Origin: Rhodoferax sp.
Lineage (GTDB): Bacteria > Pseudomonadota > Gammaproteobacteria > Burkholderiales > Burkholderiaceae_C
Length of the DNA stretch: 39,153 nt
Direction of reading: 5' to 3'
NCBI RefSeq assembly: GCF_018063565.1
Contig: NZ_JAGPBB010000032.1
Span: forward strand, 1 to 39,153
Of this stretch, positions 23,254 to 31,175 are shown piece after piece. The position numbers were made by a program, and so were the translations under genes. Position 1 is the first letter of the stretch. Every line of letters starts with the position of its first letter. A model generated the notes under the pieces. The model did not search any database and had not been told where the DNA came from. It saw nothing but the letters and a program-made list of their open reading frames with translations.

Positions 23254-23556
23254 TTATTTCTTCAAAGCAGCAAAGTAGGCACCCATCTGCTCGATCTGCG
23301 CATCGGTGAAGCCCTTGGACAACTGATGCATGAGCGTGGCGGGCTTTTTGTCGGTTTTGAAGTCCATCATTTTCTTGACGAAATCTTCCTTGGCCACGCC
23401 GGCCAGACTTTCCATGCCAGGCTGGGCAATACCATGCGTGCCATGACAAGCAGAGCAGGACGCGGCCATACCCCGCACCTGCAACGCGTCAGCGCTGGCC
23501 CAGGTCGACAGGACCACTAGGCTGACCCCAGTGAGTGCTTTGAGTGAGTGATTCAA
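23254..23556 (-). CDS. Monoheme cytochrome c subunit (FccA/SoxE-like), TTG start
   Basis: 100 residues. The TTG at 23556 is chosen as start because GAGGAAC lies 6 bases upstream and it begins a clean signal peptide (KALTGVSLVVLSTWASA). One heme site CSACHG (in AASCSACHGTHG), then MESLAGVAKEDFVKKMMDF and a C-terminal FTDAQIEQMGAYFAALK helix. As the gene directly before the flavoprotein gene it is the likely cytochrome subunit. Single-heme rather than the two-heme FccA of purple sulfur bacteria. Confidence 0.85.
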   Translation of the reverse strand: MNHSLKALTGVSLVVLSTWASADALQVRGMAASCSACHGTHGIAQPGMESLAGVAKEDFVKKMMDFKTDKKPATLMHQLSKGFTDAQIEQMGAYFAALKK

Positions 23557-23624
23557 TTGTGTTCCTCGGAAAGAGAGCCCGTATTCGCAGCGAAACCGCG
23601 ATTTCACCGCACGTTTTTTTGTGT

Positions 23625-23640
23625 ATCAGTGGTGTCTGAT
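23625..23640. promoter_or_regulatory. Inverted repeat upstream of the fccA-like gene
   Basis: ATCAG-N6-CTGAT in the 198-base gap before the cytochrome gene. The half word ATCAG/CTGAT is shared with the palindrome at 18795-18813, but the centre is 6 bases rather than 1. The gap also holds GGCGC-N9-GCGCC (23724-23745 region), a hairpin without a T-run after the ArsR gene. Confidence 0.3.
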
Positions 23641-23754
23641 GTATTGATGGTACTTTGACACGCACCAAATCCATACGGTACAAACCCGCATGACGCAGGT
23701 GTTCAACCGACCAAGGGCGCCGAGTGTTAGCGCCTTAGACCGCGTCGACCATGA

Positions 23755-24090
23755 TCAATCGGGCGACTTGGCAGCAATGTCGTGGCAGACTGCCTCACAA
23801 ATCGAGACGATGCGCTGGTCAGCAATGCGATAGAAGATTTGCACACCATCGCGGCGCTTGCCCAGAATTCCCGCTTGATACAAGGTGTTGAGGTGTTGCG
23901 ACATGTTGGGCTGCGTGGTGTTGACTTTGGTCAACAGATAGCTGACGTTTTTCTCGCCATCACACAAACAGTTGATGATTTTCAAGCGCATGGGGGCTGA
24001 CATCACACGAAACAGATCGGCAGCCGACTCAAACGTCTTGTCTGATTTCACCAACGCTGGGGGGTTGGTCTCCTGCACTTGATTCACCAT
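23755..24090 (-). CDS. ArsR-family regulator with redox cysteines (SqrR/BigR-like)
   Basis: 111 residues with the winged helix LFRVMSAPMRLKIINCLCDGE, YLLTKVNTTQPNMSQHLNTLYQAGILGKRRDG and FYRIADQ. Cysteines at NCLCDGE and at ICEAVC fit the two positions that form the polysulfide-sensing disulfide or tetrasulfide bridge in SqrR/BigR proteins. It is therefore the likely persulfide sensor of the island and sits just upstream of the fccAB-like genes. The ATG at 24090 has AAGGTG at a good distance; a GTG two codons earlier is less likely. It shares about half its sequence with the regulator at 16389-16730. Confidence 0.9.
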   Translation of the reverse strand: MVNQVQETNPPALVKSDKTFESAADLFRVMSAPMRLKIINCLCDGEKNVSYLLTKVNTTQPNMSQHLNTLYQAGILGKRRDGVQIFYRIADQRIVSICEAVCHDIAAKSPD

Positions 24091-24183
24091 AAACACACCT
24101 TATTGGGACACAGCTGAGCCACTGATGTCGGGATTGATTCGGCCGACGTACACCAGAGTTTAAGGGCGAGTCCGCCGTAAGCG

Positions 24184-25491
24184 TCAGACCGAATGCACAA
24201 CACGTCCGCCAACCACGGTACAGCGAACTCGACCGGGCAACTCGTAATTGGCAAAAGGTGTGTGTTTGCCCTGGCTGCGCAAGTTGTTCGCCGTGACCTG
24301 CCAGTGTGCTGTCGGGTCAAACACACACACGTCCGCCAGGCCACCCAGCTTCAGCTGGCCGGTGCGCGCTTGGCGCGAACCCAGCGCTGGACCTAGCACA
24401 GCCGCGGCACGGTCGGTGACCACCGAGAACGCCCGACGCAACTCCACGCCTGTGTCCAGATGCCATTTGTAAGCCAGACTCAGCAGCAGCTCGACACCCG
24501 TAGCCCCGGGCTCGCTCTGGGCAAACGGCAGCGCTTTGGCGTCGTCCTGCACCGGCGTATGGTCCGACACCAAAGCATCGATGGTGCCGTCCGCCAGCGC
24601 TGCACGCAAAGCGTCGCGATCGCGCTGCTGACGCAACGGTGGATCCAGCCGGGCCCGACTGTCAAAGTAGCCAATGTCGGTGTCCATCAAATGCAGCGAG
24701 TTGATGCTGGCATCGCAGCTCAGTGCCAGCCCCTGCGCCTTCGCTTGGCGCACCAACTCCACACCAGCGGCACTGCTGATACGGCACACATGCACCCTTG
24801 CGCCAGTGGCACGCATCAGCTCAAACAGCGTGTGCAGCGCAATTGTCTCGGCCGCCACCGGCACGCCAGACAAGCCCATACGGGTGGCAAGGGGCCCGCT
24901 GGCGGCCACACCCTGCCCCAGAAAACCGTCTTGCGCACGCAGCCATACCGCATAGCCAAAGGTACTGGCGTATTGCAGGGCCCGCTGCAAAATCTGCGTG
25001 TTGGTCAAGGCAACTTCAGCCTGACTGAAGGCGACACACCCGGCCTCGGTCAGTTCAACCATCTCGGTCAGGGTGGCTCCTTGCAGGTTTCGCGTCAGCG
25101 CACCCAGGGGATAGACGCGCGCAAGGCGCAGCTTTTCAGCGCGAAAACGCAGCATCTCGACCAGGCCCGGCTCATCGAGCACCGGGTCAGTATCGGGCTG
25201 GCACACCAGGCTGGTCACACCGCCGGCCACGGCGGCGGCCATTTCAGAGTCGAGCATTTGGGCGTGTTCATAGCCGGGCTCACGCAGGCGCACCGCCAGG
25301 TCCACCAGACCCGGCAGCACCAGACAGCCACTGGCGTCAATCACCCGATCCGGCCGAAAATCCGGTGCGACATTTTCAATGGCGACCACGGTAGATCCCG
25401 TCAGCGCCAGATCGGCTTTTTTATCAAACCCACTGGCCGGATCGAGAACCCGTCCACCGCGGATCAACACGTTGTTTGCTTGGTCCATCAT
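24184..25491 (-). CDS. pyrC': Inactive-type dihydroorotase homologue (PyrC')
   Basis: 435 residues of the amidohydrolase fold. The active-site HxH of dihydroorotase (normally DLHVHLREPG) reads DLAVRLREPG here, and TDHAPH reads SDHTPV, so two sets of zinc ligands are lost. Such PyrC' proteins in Pseudomonas and relatives are catalytically dead but are needed to build the aspartate transcarbamoylase complex with PyrB, which is the gene 23 bases upstream. The true dihydroorotase must be encoded elsewhere. Start MMDQ supported by AAGAG. Last gene of the algH-yqgF-pyrR-pyrB-pyrC' unit. Confidence 0.9.
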   Translation of the reverse strand: MMDQANNVLIRGGRVLDPASGFDKKADLALTGSTVVAIENVAPDFRPDRVIDASGCLVLPGLVDLAVRLREPGYEHAQMLDSEMAAAVAGGVTSLVCQPDTDPVLDEPGLVEMLRFRAEKLRLARVYPLGALTRNLQGATLTEMVELTEAGCVAFSQAEVALTNTQILQRALQYASTFGYAVWLRAQDGFLGQGVAASGPLATRMGLSGVPVAAETIALHTLFELMRATGARVHVCRISSAAGVELVRQAKAQGLALSCDASINSLHLMDTDIGYFDSRARLDPPLRQQRDRDALRAALADGTIDALVSDHTPVQDDAKALPFAQSEPGATGVELLLSLAYKWHLDTGVELRRAFSVVTDRAAAVLGPALGSRQARTGQLKLGGLADVCVFDPTAHWQVTANNLRSQGKHTPFANYELPGRVRCTVVGGRVVHSV

Positions 25492-25514
25492 GATGCTCTT
25501 GTTGTTTGATGCGT

Positions 25515-26477
25515 TCAGGCTTCGTTGCCGGCCACAATGCTCATCACCGCCATGCGCACGGCAATGCCGAATGTGACCTGGGGCAGGATCACACTTTGTG
25601 CACCATCCACCACCGCCGAGTCAATTTCCACCCCTCGATTGATCGGACCGGGATGCATCACGATGGCATCGGGTTTGGCCAGTTGCAGTTTCTCGGGGGT
25701 CAGCCCAAAGCTCTTGAAGAACTCGTGACTCGAGGGCAATAGCGCACCGCTCATACGTTCGTTTTGCAGCCGCAGCATGATGATCACATCGCAGCCTTTG
25801 ATGCCTTCTTCGAGCGTGTGACAGACACGCACCCCCATGTGAACCATGTCGGCGGGCACCAGCGTCTTGGGTCCGACCACCCGTACCTCGGCGCAACCCA
25901 GCGTGGTCAGTGCGTGGATGTCGCTGCGGGCCACGCGTGAATGCAGCACGTCGCCGACGATGGCCACCGTCAGGTTGGCAAAGTCCTTCTTGTAGTGGCG
26001 GATGGTGTACATGTCGAGCAGCCCCTGCGTCGGGTGGGCGTGACGGCCATCACCGGCGTTGATCACATGCACATGTGGTGCGACGTGCTGGGCGATCAGG
26101 TAGGGGGCGCCGGACTCGCTGTGGCGCACGACAAAAATGTCGGCTGCCATGGCGCTCAGGTTGGCGATGGTGTCGAGCAGCGACTCTCCCTTGGACGCCG
26201 ACGACTTGGCGATGTCGAGGTTGATGACGTCCGCACTCAATCGTTTGGCGGCAATGTCAAAGGTGGTGCGGGTTCGGGTGGAGTTCTCGAAAAACAGGTT
26301 GAACACACTTTTGCCACGCAGCAAAGGCACCTTCTTGACCTCGCGATCGCTCACTGCGACAAAGTTGCTGGCCGTGTCGAGCACCTGGGTCAGGATGCTC
26401 TTGGGCAGACCCTCGGTCGACAACAGATGGATCAACTCACCATTTTGATTGAGCTGCGGATTGCGCTTGTACAACAT
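25515..26477 (-). CDS. pyrB: Aspartate carbamoyltransferase catalytic subunit
   Basis: 320 residues, standard length. It joins carbamoyl phosphate and aspartate in pyrimidine synthesis. The carbamoyl-phosphate site is [19 protein letters not shown], and [12 protein letters not shown] and [13 protein letters not shown] are the other family motifs. It starts three bases after pyrR stops and is followed by pyrC', its structural partner. No pyrI regulatory subunit is present, as expected for the PyrB-PyrC' type. Confidence 0.97.
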   Translation of the reverse strand: MLYKRNPQLNQNGELIHLLSTEGLPKSILTQVLDTASNFVAVSDREVKKVPLLRGKSVFNLFFENSTRTRTTFDIAAKRLSADVINLDIAKSSASKGESLLDTIANLSAMAADIFVVRHSESGAPYLIAQHVAPHVHVINAGDGRHAHPTQGLLDMYTIRHYKKDFANLTVAIVGDVLHSRVARSDIHALTTLGCAEVRVVGPKTLVPADMVHMGVRVCHTLEEGIKGCDVIIMLRLQNERMSGALLPSSHEFFKSFGLTPEKLQLAKPDAIVMHPGPINRGVEIDSAVVDGAQSVILPQVTFGIAVRMAVMSIVAGNEA

Positions 26478-26479
26478 GC

Positions 26480-27016
26480 TTAATGCGCTTTCAAATTAAA
26501 ACTGAACTTACCTGTAGCATCTTGTGCCAGCGACAGCGACTGCGTCGCCGGCAGGCTGATGCGCGCGGCGCAAATGTCGGCGTGAATGGGCAGCTCGCGC
26601 CCGCCACGGTCCACCAACACGGCGAGCCTCACGCTGGCCGGGCGGCCAAAGTCGTACAGCTCGTTGATCACCGCGCGGATGGTGCGCCCGGTGAACAGCA
26701 CGTCGTCAAGCAGCACGATTTGCGCGCCATTGACATCAAACGGAATCTTGGTTTGCACCGTCGCCGTCAGGCCACGCTGCGCGAAGTCGTCACGGTGCAT
26801 GGCTGACGAGATGATGCCCACCGGATCCTGCAGCGCCAGATCCCGCTGCAGGCGCTGTACCAACCAAGCGCCGCCCGAGGTCACACCCAGCAAACGCATG
26901 CCGGGTCGGAAAATGGCGCGGATGCTTTGCATCAGCTCGCCGTAAAGCGCTTCGGCGTCGAGCATCAGGGCTCCAGTGCTGCGGACGTCGGCAGACTCAG
27001 AGGGGCTTGTGGTCAT
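26480..27016 (-). CDS. pyrR: PyrR bifunctional regulator / uracil phosphoribosyltransferase
   Basis: 178 residues. The PRPP-binding signature is [20 protein letters not shown], and [15 protein letters not shown] and [12 protein letters not shown] fit the family. In Gram-positive bacteria PyrR attenuates pyr transcription; in proteobacteria its regulatory role is uncertain and the uracil phosphoribosyltransferase activity may dominate. Overlaps yqgF by ATGA at 27013-27016. No pyr attenuator is visible in this packed operon. Confidence 0.92.
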   Translation of the reverse strand: MTTSPSESADVRSTGALMLDAEALYGELMQSIRAIFRPGMRLLGVTSGGAWLVQRLQRDLALQDPVGIISSAMHRDDFAQRGLTATVQTKIPFDVNGAQIVLLDDVLFTGRTIRAVINELYDFGRPASVRLAVLVDRGGRELPIHADICAARISLPATQSLSLAQDATGKFSFNLKAH

Positions 27017-27450
27017 GGCAAGTTCCTTAAAAACTGTTCCAGAATGATGCAGGCTGCGGCAGCATCTGCGTCGCGCGCGCCCTGAGCGTGCGCCTCGGTG
27101 GTACTGTAGCGCTCGTCCACCTCATACACCGGCAGGCGGAAACGTCCATGCAATTGGCGCGCAAAACGCCGGGCCCGCGCCGTGTTCTCATGGGCGGCGC
27201 CATCCGGGTGAAAAGGCACCCCCACCACCAGGGCGTCGGGTTGCCAGGTTTTGAGCTGTTGGGCAATCTTGACAAAACGCGCATCGCCTTCTGCCTGAAT
27301 ACTGCCTTGTGGCTGAGCGGTGCGTAGCAGCCGGTTGCCCACCGCCACGCCAGTCCGTTTGAGGCCAAAGTCCAGCGCCAAGAATGTCTGGTATTGCTTC
27401 GCTACTACTTGCGTAGCTACATCTGCTTTATCTGTAAGCGCTAGAGTCAT
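27013..27450 (-). CDS. ruvX: YqgF/RuvX Holliday-junction resolvase-like protein
   Basis: 145 residues. An RNase H-like fold with LALDFGLKRTGVAVGN (catalytic Asp in the first strand), LVVGVPFHPDG and VYEVDERYSTTEA. The family acts in pre-16S rRNA 5' maturation and is essential in E. coli. The first 20 residues or so come from a dispersed repeat (27392-27459) rather than from the usual short leader: the family core starts at about QTFLALDFG. ATG 27450 is used although no ribosome site is seen; this makes the start the least certain part. An earlier in-frame ATG would overlap algH. Confidence 0.85.
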   Translation of the reverse strand: MTLALTDKADVATQVVAKQYQTFLALDFGLKRTGVAVGNRLLRTAQPQGSIQAEGDARFVKIAQQLKTWQPDALVVGVPFHPDGAAHENTARARRFARQLHGRFRLPVYEVDERYSTTEAHAQGARDADAAAACIILEQFLRNLP

Positions 27451-27459
27451 ATTTGATAC
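27392..27459 (-). repeat. Dispersed repeat, copy 2, at the 5' end of yqgF
   Basis: The minus strand of this stretch aligns with copy 1 at 5928-5994: AAATATGACTCTAGCGC at its start and GTAGCGAAGCAATA at its end match the words AAATCAGGCTATAGCCC and AGATAGCAATA. It provides the ATG and the first codons of yqgF. Sequence divergence between copies suggests an old, widespread element. Confidence 0.5.
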
Positions 27460-27482
27460 AAAATCATGGCCGCAAGAACGTC

Positions 27483-28082
27483 TCAGGCATGCCCGGCGTC
27501 TGGCGACAGCATCCATGCCTGCAACCCTAGCAGTTGCAAGGCCTGCTCATAACGCTGTGCGACCGGCGTATCAAAAATCAAACGACTGTCGGCTGGTACG
27601 GTCAGCCAGCTGTTCTCGCCCAGTTCAGACTCCAGTTGTCCCTCGCCCCACGCGGAATAGCCCAAAGAGACCAGCACTTTGCGCGGCCCCCCGCCAGTAG
27701 AAATCGACTCCAGCACATCCTTGGAGGTGGTCAACTCCAACCCACCGGGTATGCTCATGGTCGAGGCAAATACTGGTTCTGCCGGCTTGTCGGCCGCTGC
27801 AAAAGTGGCCTCATGCAGTACAAAGCCGCGATCCGTCTGCACCGGGCCACCCAGGTAGACCTGAGCGTTGAGCAGGTCACTACGGGTCATGGGTAATTCG
27901 ACTTTGTCAAACAGACTCTTCAGCGTCACCTCACTGGGTTTGTTGATCACCAAACCAAGCGCACCACGCTGGCTGTGTTCACACAGATACACCACACTGC
28001 TGCCAAACAGTTCATCCTGCAGCCCGGGCATGGCGATCAGGAAATGATTCGTCAGGTTGATGGGGGCAGAATCGGAGGGCAT
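27483..28082 (-). CDS. algH: YqgE/AlgH-family protein
   Basis: 199 residues. Family pattern: LTNHFLIAMPGLQDELF, VVYLCEHSQRGALGLVINKP, QVYLGGPVQTDRGFVLHE and LVSLGYSAWGEGQLE. The biochemical role is unknown; algH affects alginate synthesis in Pseudomonas and the gene is usually next to yqgF, as here. It heads the operon. Its start codon is 20 bases from the divergent photolyase start, so the two promoters must lie inside or across the coding ends. Confidence 0.93.
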   Translation of the reverse strand: MPSDSAPINLTNHFLIAMPGLQDELFGSSVVYLCEHSQRGALGLVINKPSEVTLKSLFDKVELPMTRSDLLNAQVYLGGPVQTDRGFVLHEATFAAADKPAEPVFASTMSIPGGLELTTSKDVLESISTGGGPRKVLVSLGYSAWGEGQLESELGENSWLTVPADSRLIFDTPVAQRYEQALQLLGLQAWMLSPDAGHA

Positions 28083-28102
28083 GGAACAATTTTACGGCCA
28101 AC

Positions 28103-29584
28103 ATGAGCACTCACTTTGATACCGGCCTGATGTGGTTCAGGCGAGATTTGCGCATTGACGATAACGTGACCCTGCACACGGCACTCAGTCAATGTCGCCA
28201 GGTGCACTGTGTTTTTGTCTTTGACCGTGCCATCCTCGACCCGCTGCCCCGTGTGGATCGCCGGGTGGAGTTCATCCGCGAATCGTTGGTACAACTGGAT
28301 CAGGCCTTGCGTGCACTTAGCGGCAAGGCGCACGCGGGGCTGATCGTCTGCCACGCCGTGGCAAGCCAGGAGATACCTGACATGGCCCAGCTGTTGGGAG
28401 TGCAAGCCGTGTTTACTGCCAACGATTACGAGCCACAAGCACGCGCAAGAGACTGGCAGGTGGCACAGGCATTGCATCACCACGGGGTTGCTTTTCGCAC
28501 CTGTAAAGACCATGTGATCTTTGAGGAACGCGAAATTCTGACCCAGGGCGGCAAGGTCTACGGCGTTTTCACACCGTACAAGAACAACTGGATGGCCCGA
28601 CTGCAAGCGCAGGACCTTTGCGAGCACGATGTACGACCGTTCGCACGGCGCCTGGCAGAACGCCCAGCCAACCTGCGAACGCCGGTACCTGAGCTTGAGG
28701 ACATCGGGTTTGCCGCCAGCAATCTGCGCACCTTGAATATCCCGCTTGGCGCGCAAGGTGGAGCAGCGCTGTTTGCTGACTTTTTTGAGCGAATGGACAC
28801 TTACCACCTCACACGCGATTTTCCGGCAGTGAAAGGGCCAAGCTACCTTGGCGTGCATTTGCGCTTCGGTACCGTTTCGGTTCGCCAGTTGGCAGCAACG
28901 GCGCGACAACGCCAGCTGGCGGGCAGCCAAGGTGCAGCAGTCTGGTTGAGTGAACTGGTGTGGCGGGAGTTTTACTTTTCGATCTTGGCGAATTTTCCAC
29001 ATGTGGCAACACAGGCATTCAAGTCTGAGTACGATGCCATTGCGTGGGAGCAAGGTGCCAAGGCGGAGTCCGACTTTGCCGCCTGGTGCACCGGAGCAAC
29101 GGGCTATCCCTTGGTGGATGCGGCGATGGCCCAGCTCAACCAGACTGGTTACATGCACAACCGGCTGCGCATGGTGGTCGGCAGCTTTTTGGTCAAGGAC
29201 CTGGGCTTGGACTGGCGTTGGGGTGAAGCCTATTTTGCGCGTCACCTCAACGACTTCGACCAGTCTGCCAACAATGGGGGCTGGCAATGGATTGCCTCCA
29301 CTGGCTGCGACGCACAACCGTACTTCCGCATCTTCAATCCGGTCAGCCAGAGCGAGAAGTTTGACCCGCAGGGCAAGTTCATTCGCCGCTATCTGCCACA
29401 ACTCGCGGCGCTATCCGATCACAGCATTCATGCACCCTGGACCGCCAAACCCCTGGAATTGCAGGCGGCCGGCGTGCGACTGGGGATGGACTATCCGGTC
29501 CCGATGGTGGCGCATGACATCGCCCGGACACGCACCTTGCAACGTTACTCGGTGGTCAAATCAACGCAACCCAGCGCGAACTGA
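28103..29584 (+). CDS. phrB: Deoxyribodipyrimidine photolyase (class I CPD type)
   Basis: 493 residues. It repairs UV-made pyrimidine dimers with blue light. The N-terminal antenna-binding domain starts LMWFRRDLRIDDNVTLH. The FAD domain carries WLSELVWREFYF, GYPLVDAAMAQLNQTGYMHN, MVVGSFLVKDLGLDWRWGE and NNGGWQWIASTGCDAQPYFR with its electron-transfer Trp. All key motifs are present. Divergent from algH with a 20-base gap and followed by a small converging unknown gene. Confidence 0.96.
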   Translation: MSTHFDTGLMWFRRDLRIDDNVTLHTALSQCRQVHCVFVFDRAILDPLPRVDRRVEFIRESLVQLDQALRALSGKAHAGLIVCHAVASQEIPDMAQLLGVQAVFTANDYEPQARARDWQVAQALHHHGVAFRTCKDHVIFEEREILTQGGKVYGVFTPYKNNWMARLQAQDLCEHDVRPFARRLAERPANLRTPVPELEDIGFAASNLRTLNIPLGAQGGAALFADFFERMDTYHLTRDFPAVKGPSYLGVHLRFGTVSVRQLAATARQRQLAGSQGAAVWLSELVWREFYFSILANFPHVATQAFKSEYDAIAWEQGAKAESDFAAWCTGATGYPLVDAAMAQLNQTGYMHNRLRMVVGSFLVKDLGLDWRWGEAYFARHLNDFDQSANNGGWQWIASTGCDAQPYFRIFNPVSQSEKFDPQGKFIRRYLPQLAALSDHSIHAPWTAKPLELQAAGVRLGMDYPVPMVAHDIARTRTLQRYSVVKSTQPSAN

Positions 29585-29648
29585 TACTCGGACAAGTTAA
29601 CTGAGCCACATCAAAACGCATGGACTCACGAACCAACAGGGATTTTCA

Positions 29649-30029
29649 TCAGGGGTTGTATGAACGTTCTGTGATGGTTCCGTCCGCATTCAGCCAGGAT
29701 TTGCGTTTGACCTTGCCAAACCGGTTGTAGGTGACACTGACTGGATCCGCCAGATCGCGTCGGACATAGCGACGGCTAGCACCCTCGAGCCAATGCACAT
29801 CGGCCTCGCCATCAGACTGAACCAGAACTTGACTAGGCATGTCGTCGATGACCAGCAAGACCGACAAATCTGCCGGCTCGGCCACGCGAAACTCACTGTC
29901 ATTGCCGTCGCCACCCTGAACTGCCGCCAGGGCAGCATGCAGAAAAGCCTGATTGGCGACACGCCAGTCGGCTTTCTCAGACTCGGTTCCCTTGAAATAC
30001 GTCCAGAAAATGAACTCTGCCTTGGTCAT
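29649..30029 (-). CDS. Small protein of unknown function
   Basis: 126 residues. Begins MTKAEFIFWTYFKGTES; a central strand-rich part (LSVLLVIDDMPSQVLVQSDG) and a charged end (RFGKVKRKSWLNADGTITE). No signal peptide or membrane segment and no family recognised. CGGAGA upstream of the ATG supports the start. Stands alone between photolyase and tRNA-Phe; the 240-base stretch upstream to 30272 shows no clear gene. Confidence 0.6.
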   Translation of the reverse strand: MTKAEFIFWTYFKGTESEKADWRVANQAFLHAALAAVQGGDGNDSEFRVAEPADLSVLLVIDDMPSQVLVQSDGEADVHWLEGASRRYVRRDLADPVSVTYNRFGKVKRKSWLNADGTITERSYNP

Positions 30030-30272
30030 GTGTTCTCCGTGGGGTTTGAAATGACACTAACAGACCTGCATCTGCTCGATGAAATCTTAAGAGCTGGCGG
30101 CCCTTATGTCCAGTGCAACTTGCCCCCAGTAACGGGCACGACCAAGTCGTCGGCGCGATACCCCACCTGAATGCCATGCGTATATCTGGTGGACGACTGA
30201 CAATGCGCCGGCACGCTTGTGGTACCAGCTGACACTGGATTTGGGCAGTTTGCATACAGACCAAGCAGCACA

Positions 30273-30309
30273 AAAAGAAAAACCCCACTACCGATTAAGT
30301 AGCAGGGTT
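30273..30309 (-). terminator. Rho-independent terminator after tRNA-Phe
   Basis: On the minus strand AACCC-TG-CTAC and GTAG-TG-GGGTT pair (30309-30281) and TTTCTTTTT follows. It ends about 13 bases after the tRNA 3' end. Strong stem with two internal mismatches. Confidence 0.85.
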
Positions 30310-30322
30310 TCCAATACTAGCT

Positions 30323-30398
<76 letters not shown>

Positions 30399-30452
30399 AA
30401 GGCTGCGCAGTATACCAGCACCAGATCCGGTTTCGCGGTGACACCCCGCAAT

Positions 30453-31133
30453 TTATGCCCGCTTTCCGCGAGACAAATCTACGCCTAACTGTTTGAGTTT
30501 GCGATAAAGATGCGTCCTCTCAAGTCCGGTCTTCTCGGCAACACGGGTCATGGATCCGTTTTCCTTGGCCAGATGAAACTCAAAATATGCTTTCTCGTAC
30601 TCGTCTCGCCCTTCGCGCAGCGGTTTGTCCAGCATAAACGTCTGCGTCACCTGCGGTCCTGCCTCAGGTACCAGCTCCGCCACCGAACTGACCGACTCCA
30701 AGGCGTAGGGAACACCGTCCACGCCTCGGGCAGGCAACGCAGCGGGAGGAACCGTGAGCCGACGCATCGAGCCTTTGGACAGTCCCTGCTCCACGGCTTT
30801 CAGCAGTTTCTGCAGGGTAATGGGTTTTTCAAGAAAAGCCAGCGCCCCAATCCGTGTGGCCTCCACTGCCGTGTCAATGGTGGCGTGCCCACTCATCATG
30901 ATGACTGGCATCGTGAGAGCACCGGTCGCAGACCATTCCTTGAGCAAGGTGACCCCATCCGTATCAGGCATCCAGATATCCAGCAATACCAGGTCCGGAC
31001 GTTCACGCTGGCGCGAAGCGCGCGCTTGTGCCGCATTCTCAGCAACCTCGACAGAATGCCCTTCGTCGTTGAGGATCTCTGACAGCAAGTCACGGATGCC
31101 TAGTTCGTCATCCACTACCAGAATGTTTGCCAT
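30453..31133 (-). CDS. NtrX-like response regulator with Fis-type DNA-binding domain
   Basis: 226 residues. Receiver domain ILVVDDELGIRDLLSEIL with Asp in LVLLDIWMPDTDG, Ser in MMSGHATID and Lys in FLEKP. No AAA+ sigma-54 domain: the receiver goes by a short linker to a Fis-type helix-turn-helix (GSMTRVAEKTGLERTHLYRKL). This short NtrX/ActR-like form is usual next to NtrY-like kinases in betaproteobacteria. 42 bases downstream of the kinase. Target genes unknown. Confidence 0.92.
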   Translation of the reverse strand: MANILVVDDELGIRDLLSEILNDEGHSVEVAENAAQARASRQRERPDLVLLDIWMPDTDGVTLLKEWSATGALTMPVIMMSGHATIDTAVEATRIGALAFLEKPITLQKLLKAVEQGLSKGSMRRLTVPPAALPARGVDGVPYALESVSSVAELVPEAGPQVTQTFMLDKPLREGRDEYEKAYFEFHLAKENGSMTRVAEKTGLERTHLYRKLKQLGVDLSRGKRA

Positions 31134-31175
31134 AGCGTCGTTCGTCCCTTGAAAAACTTAGTATGCAGAGGTGGG

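Noticed and set aside
28052-29401. Long minus-strand open frame opposite the photolyase
   Set aside because: Shadow frame; the photolyase has complete motifs on the plus strand.
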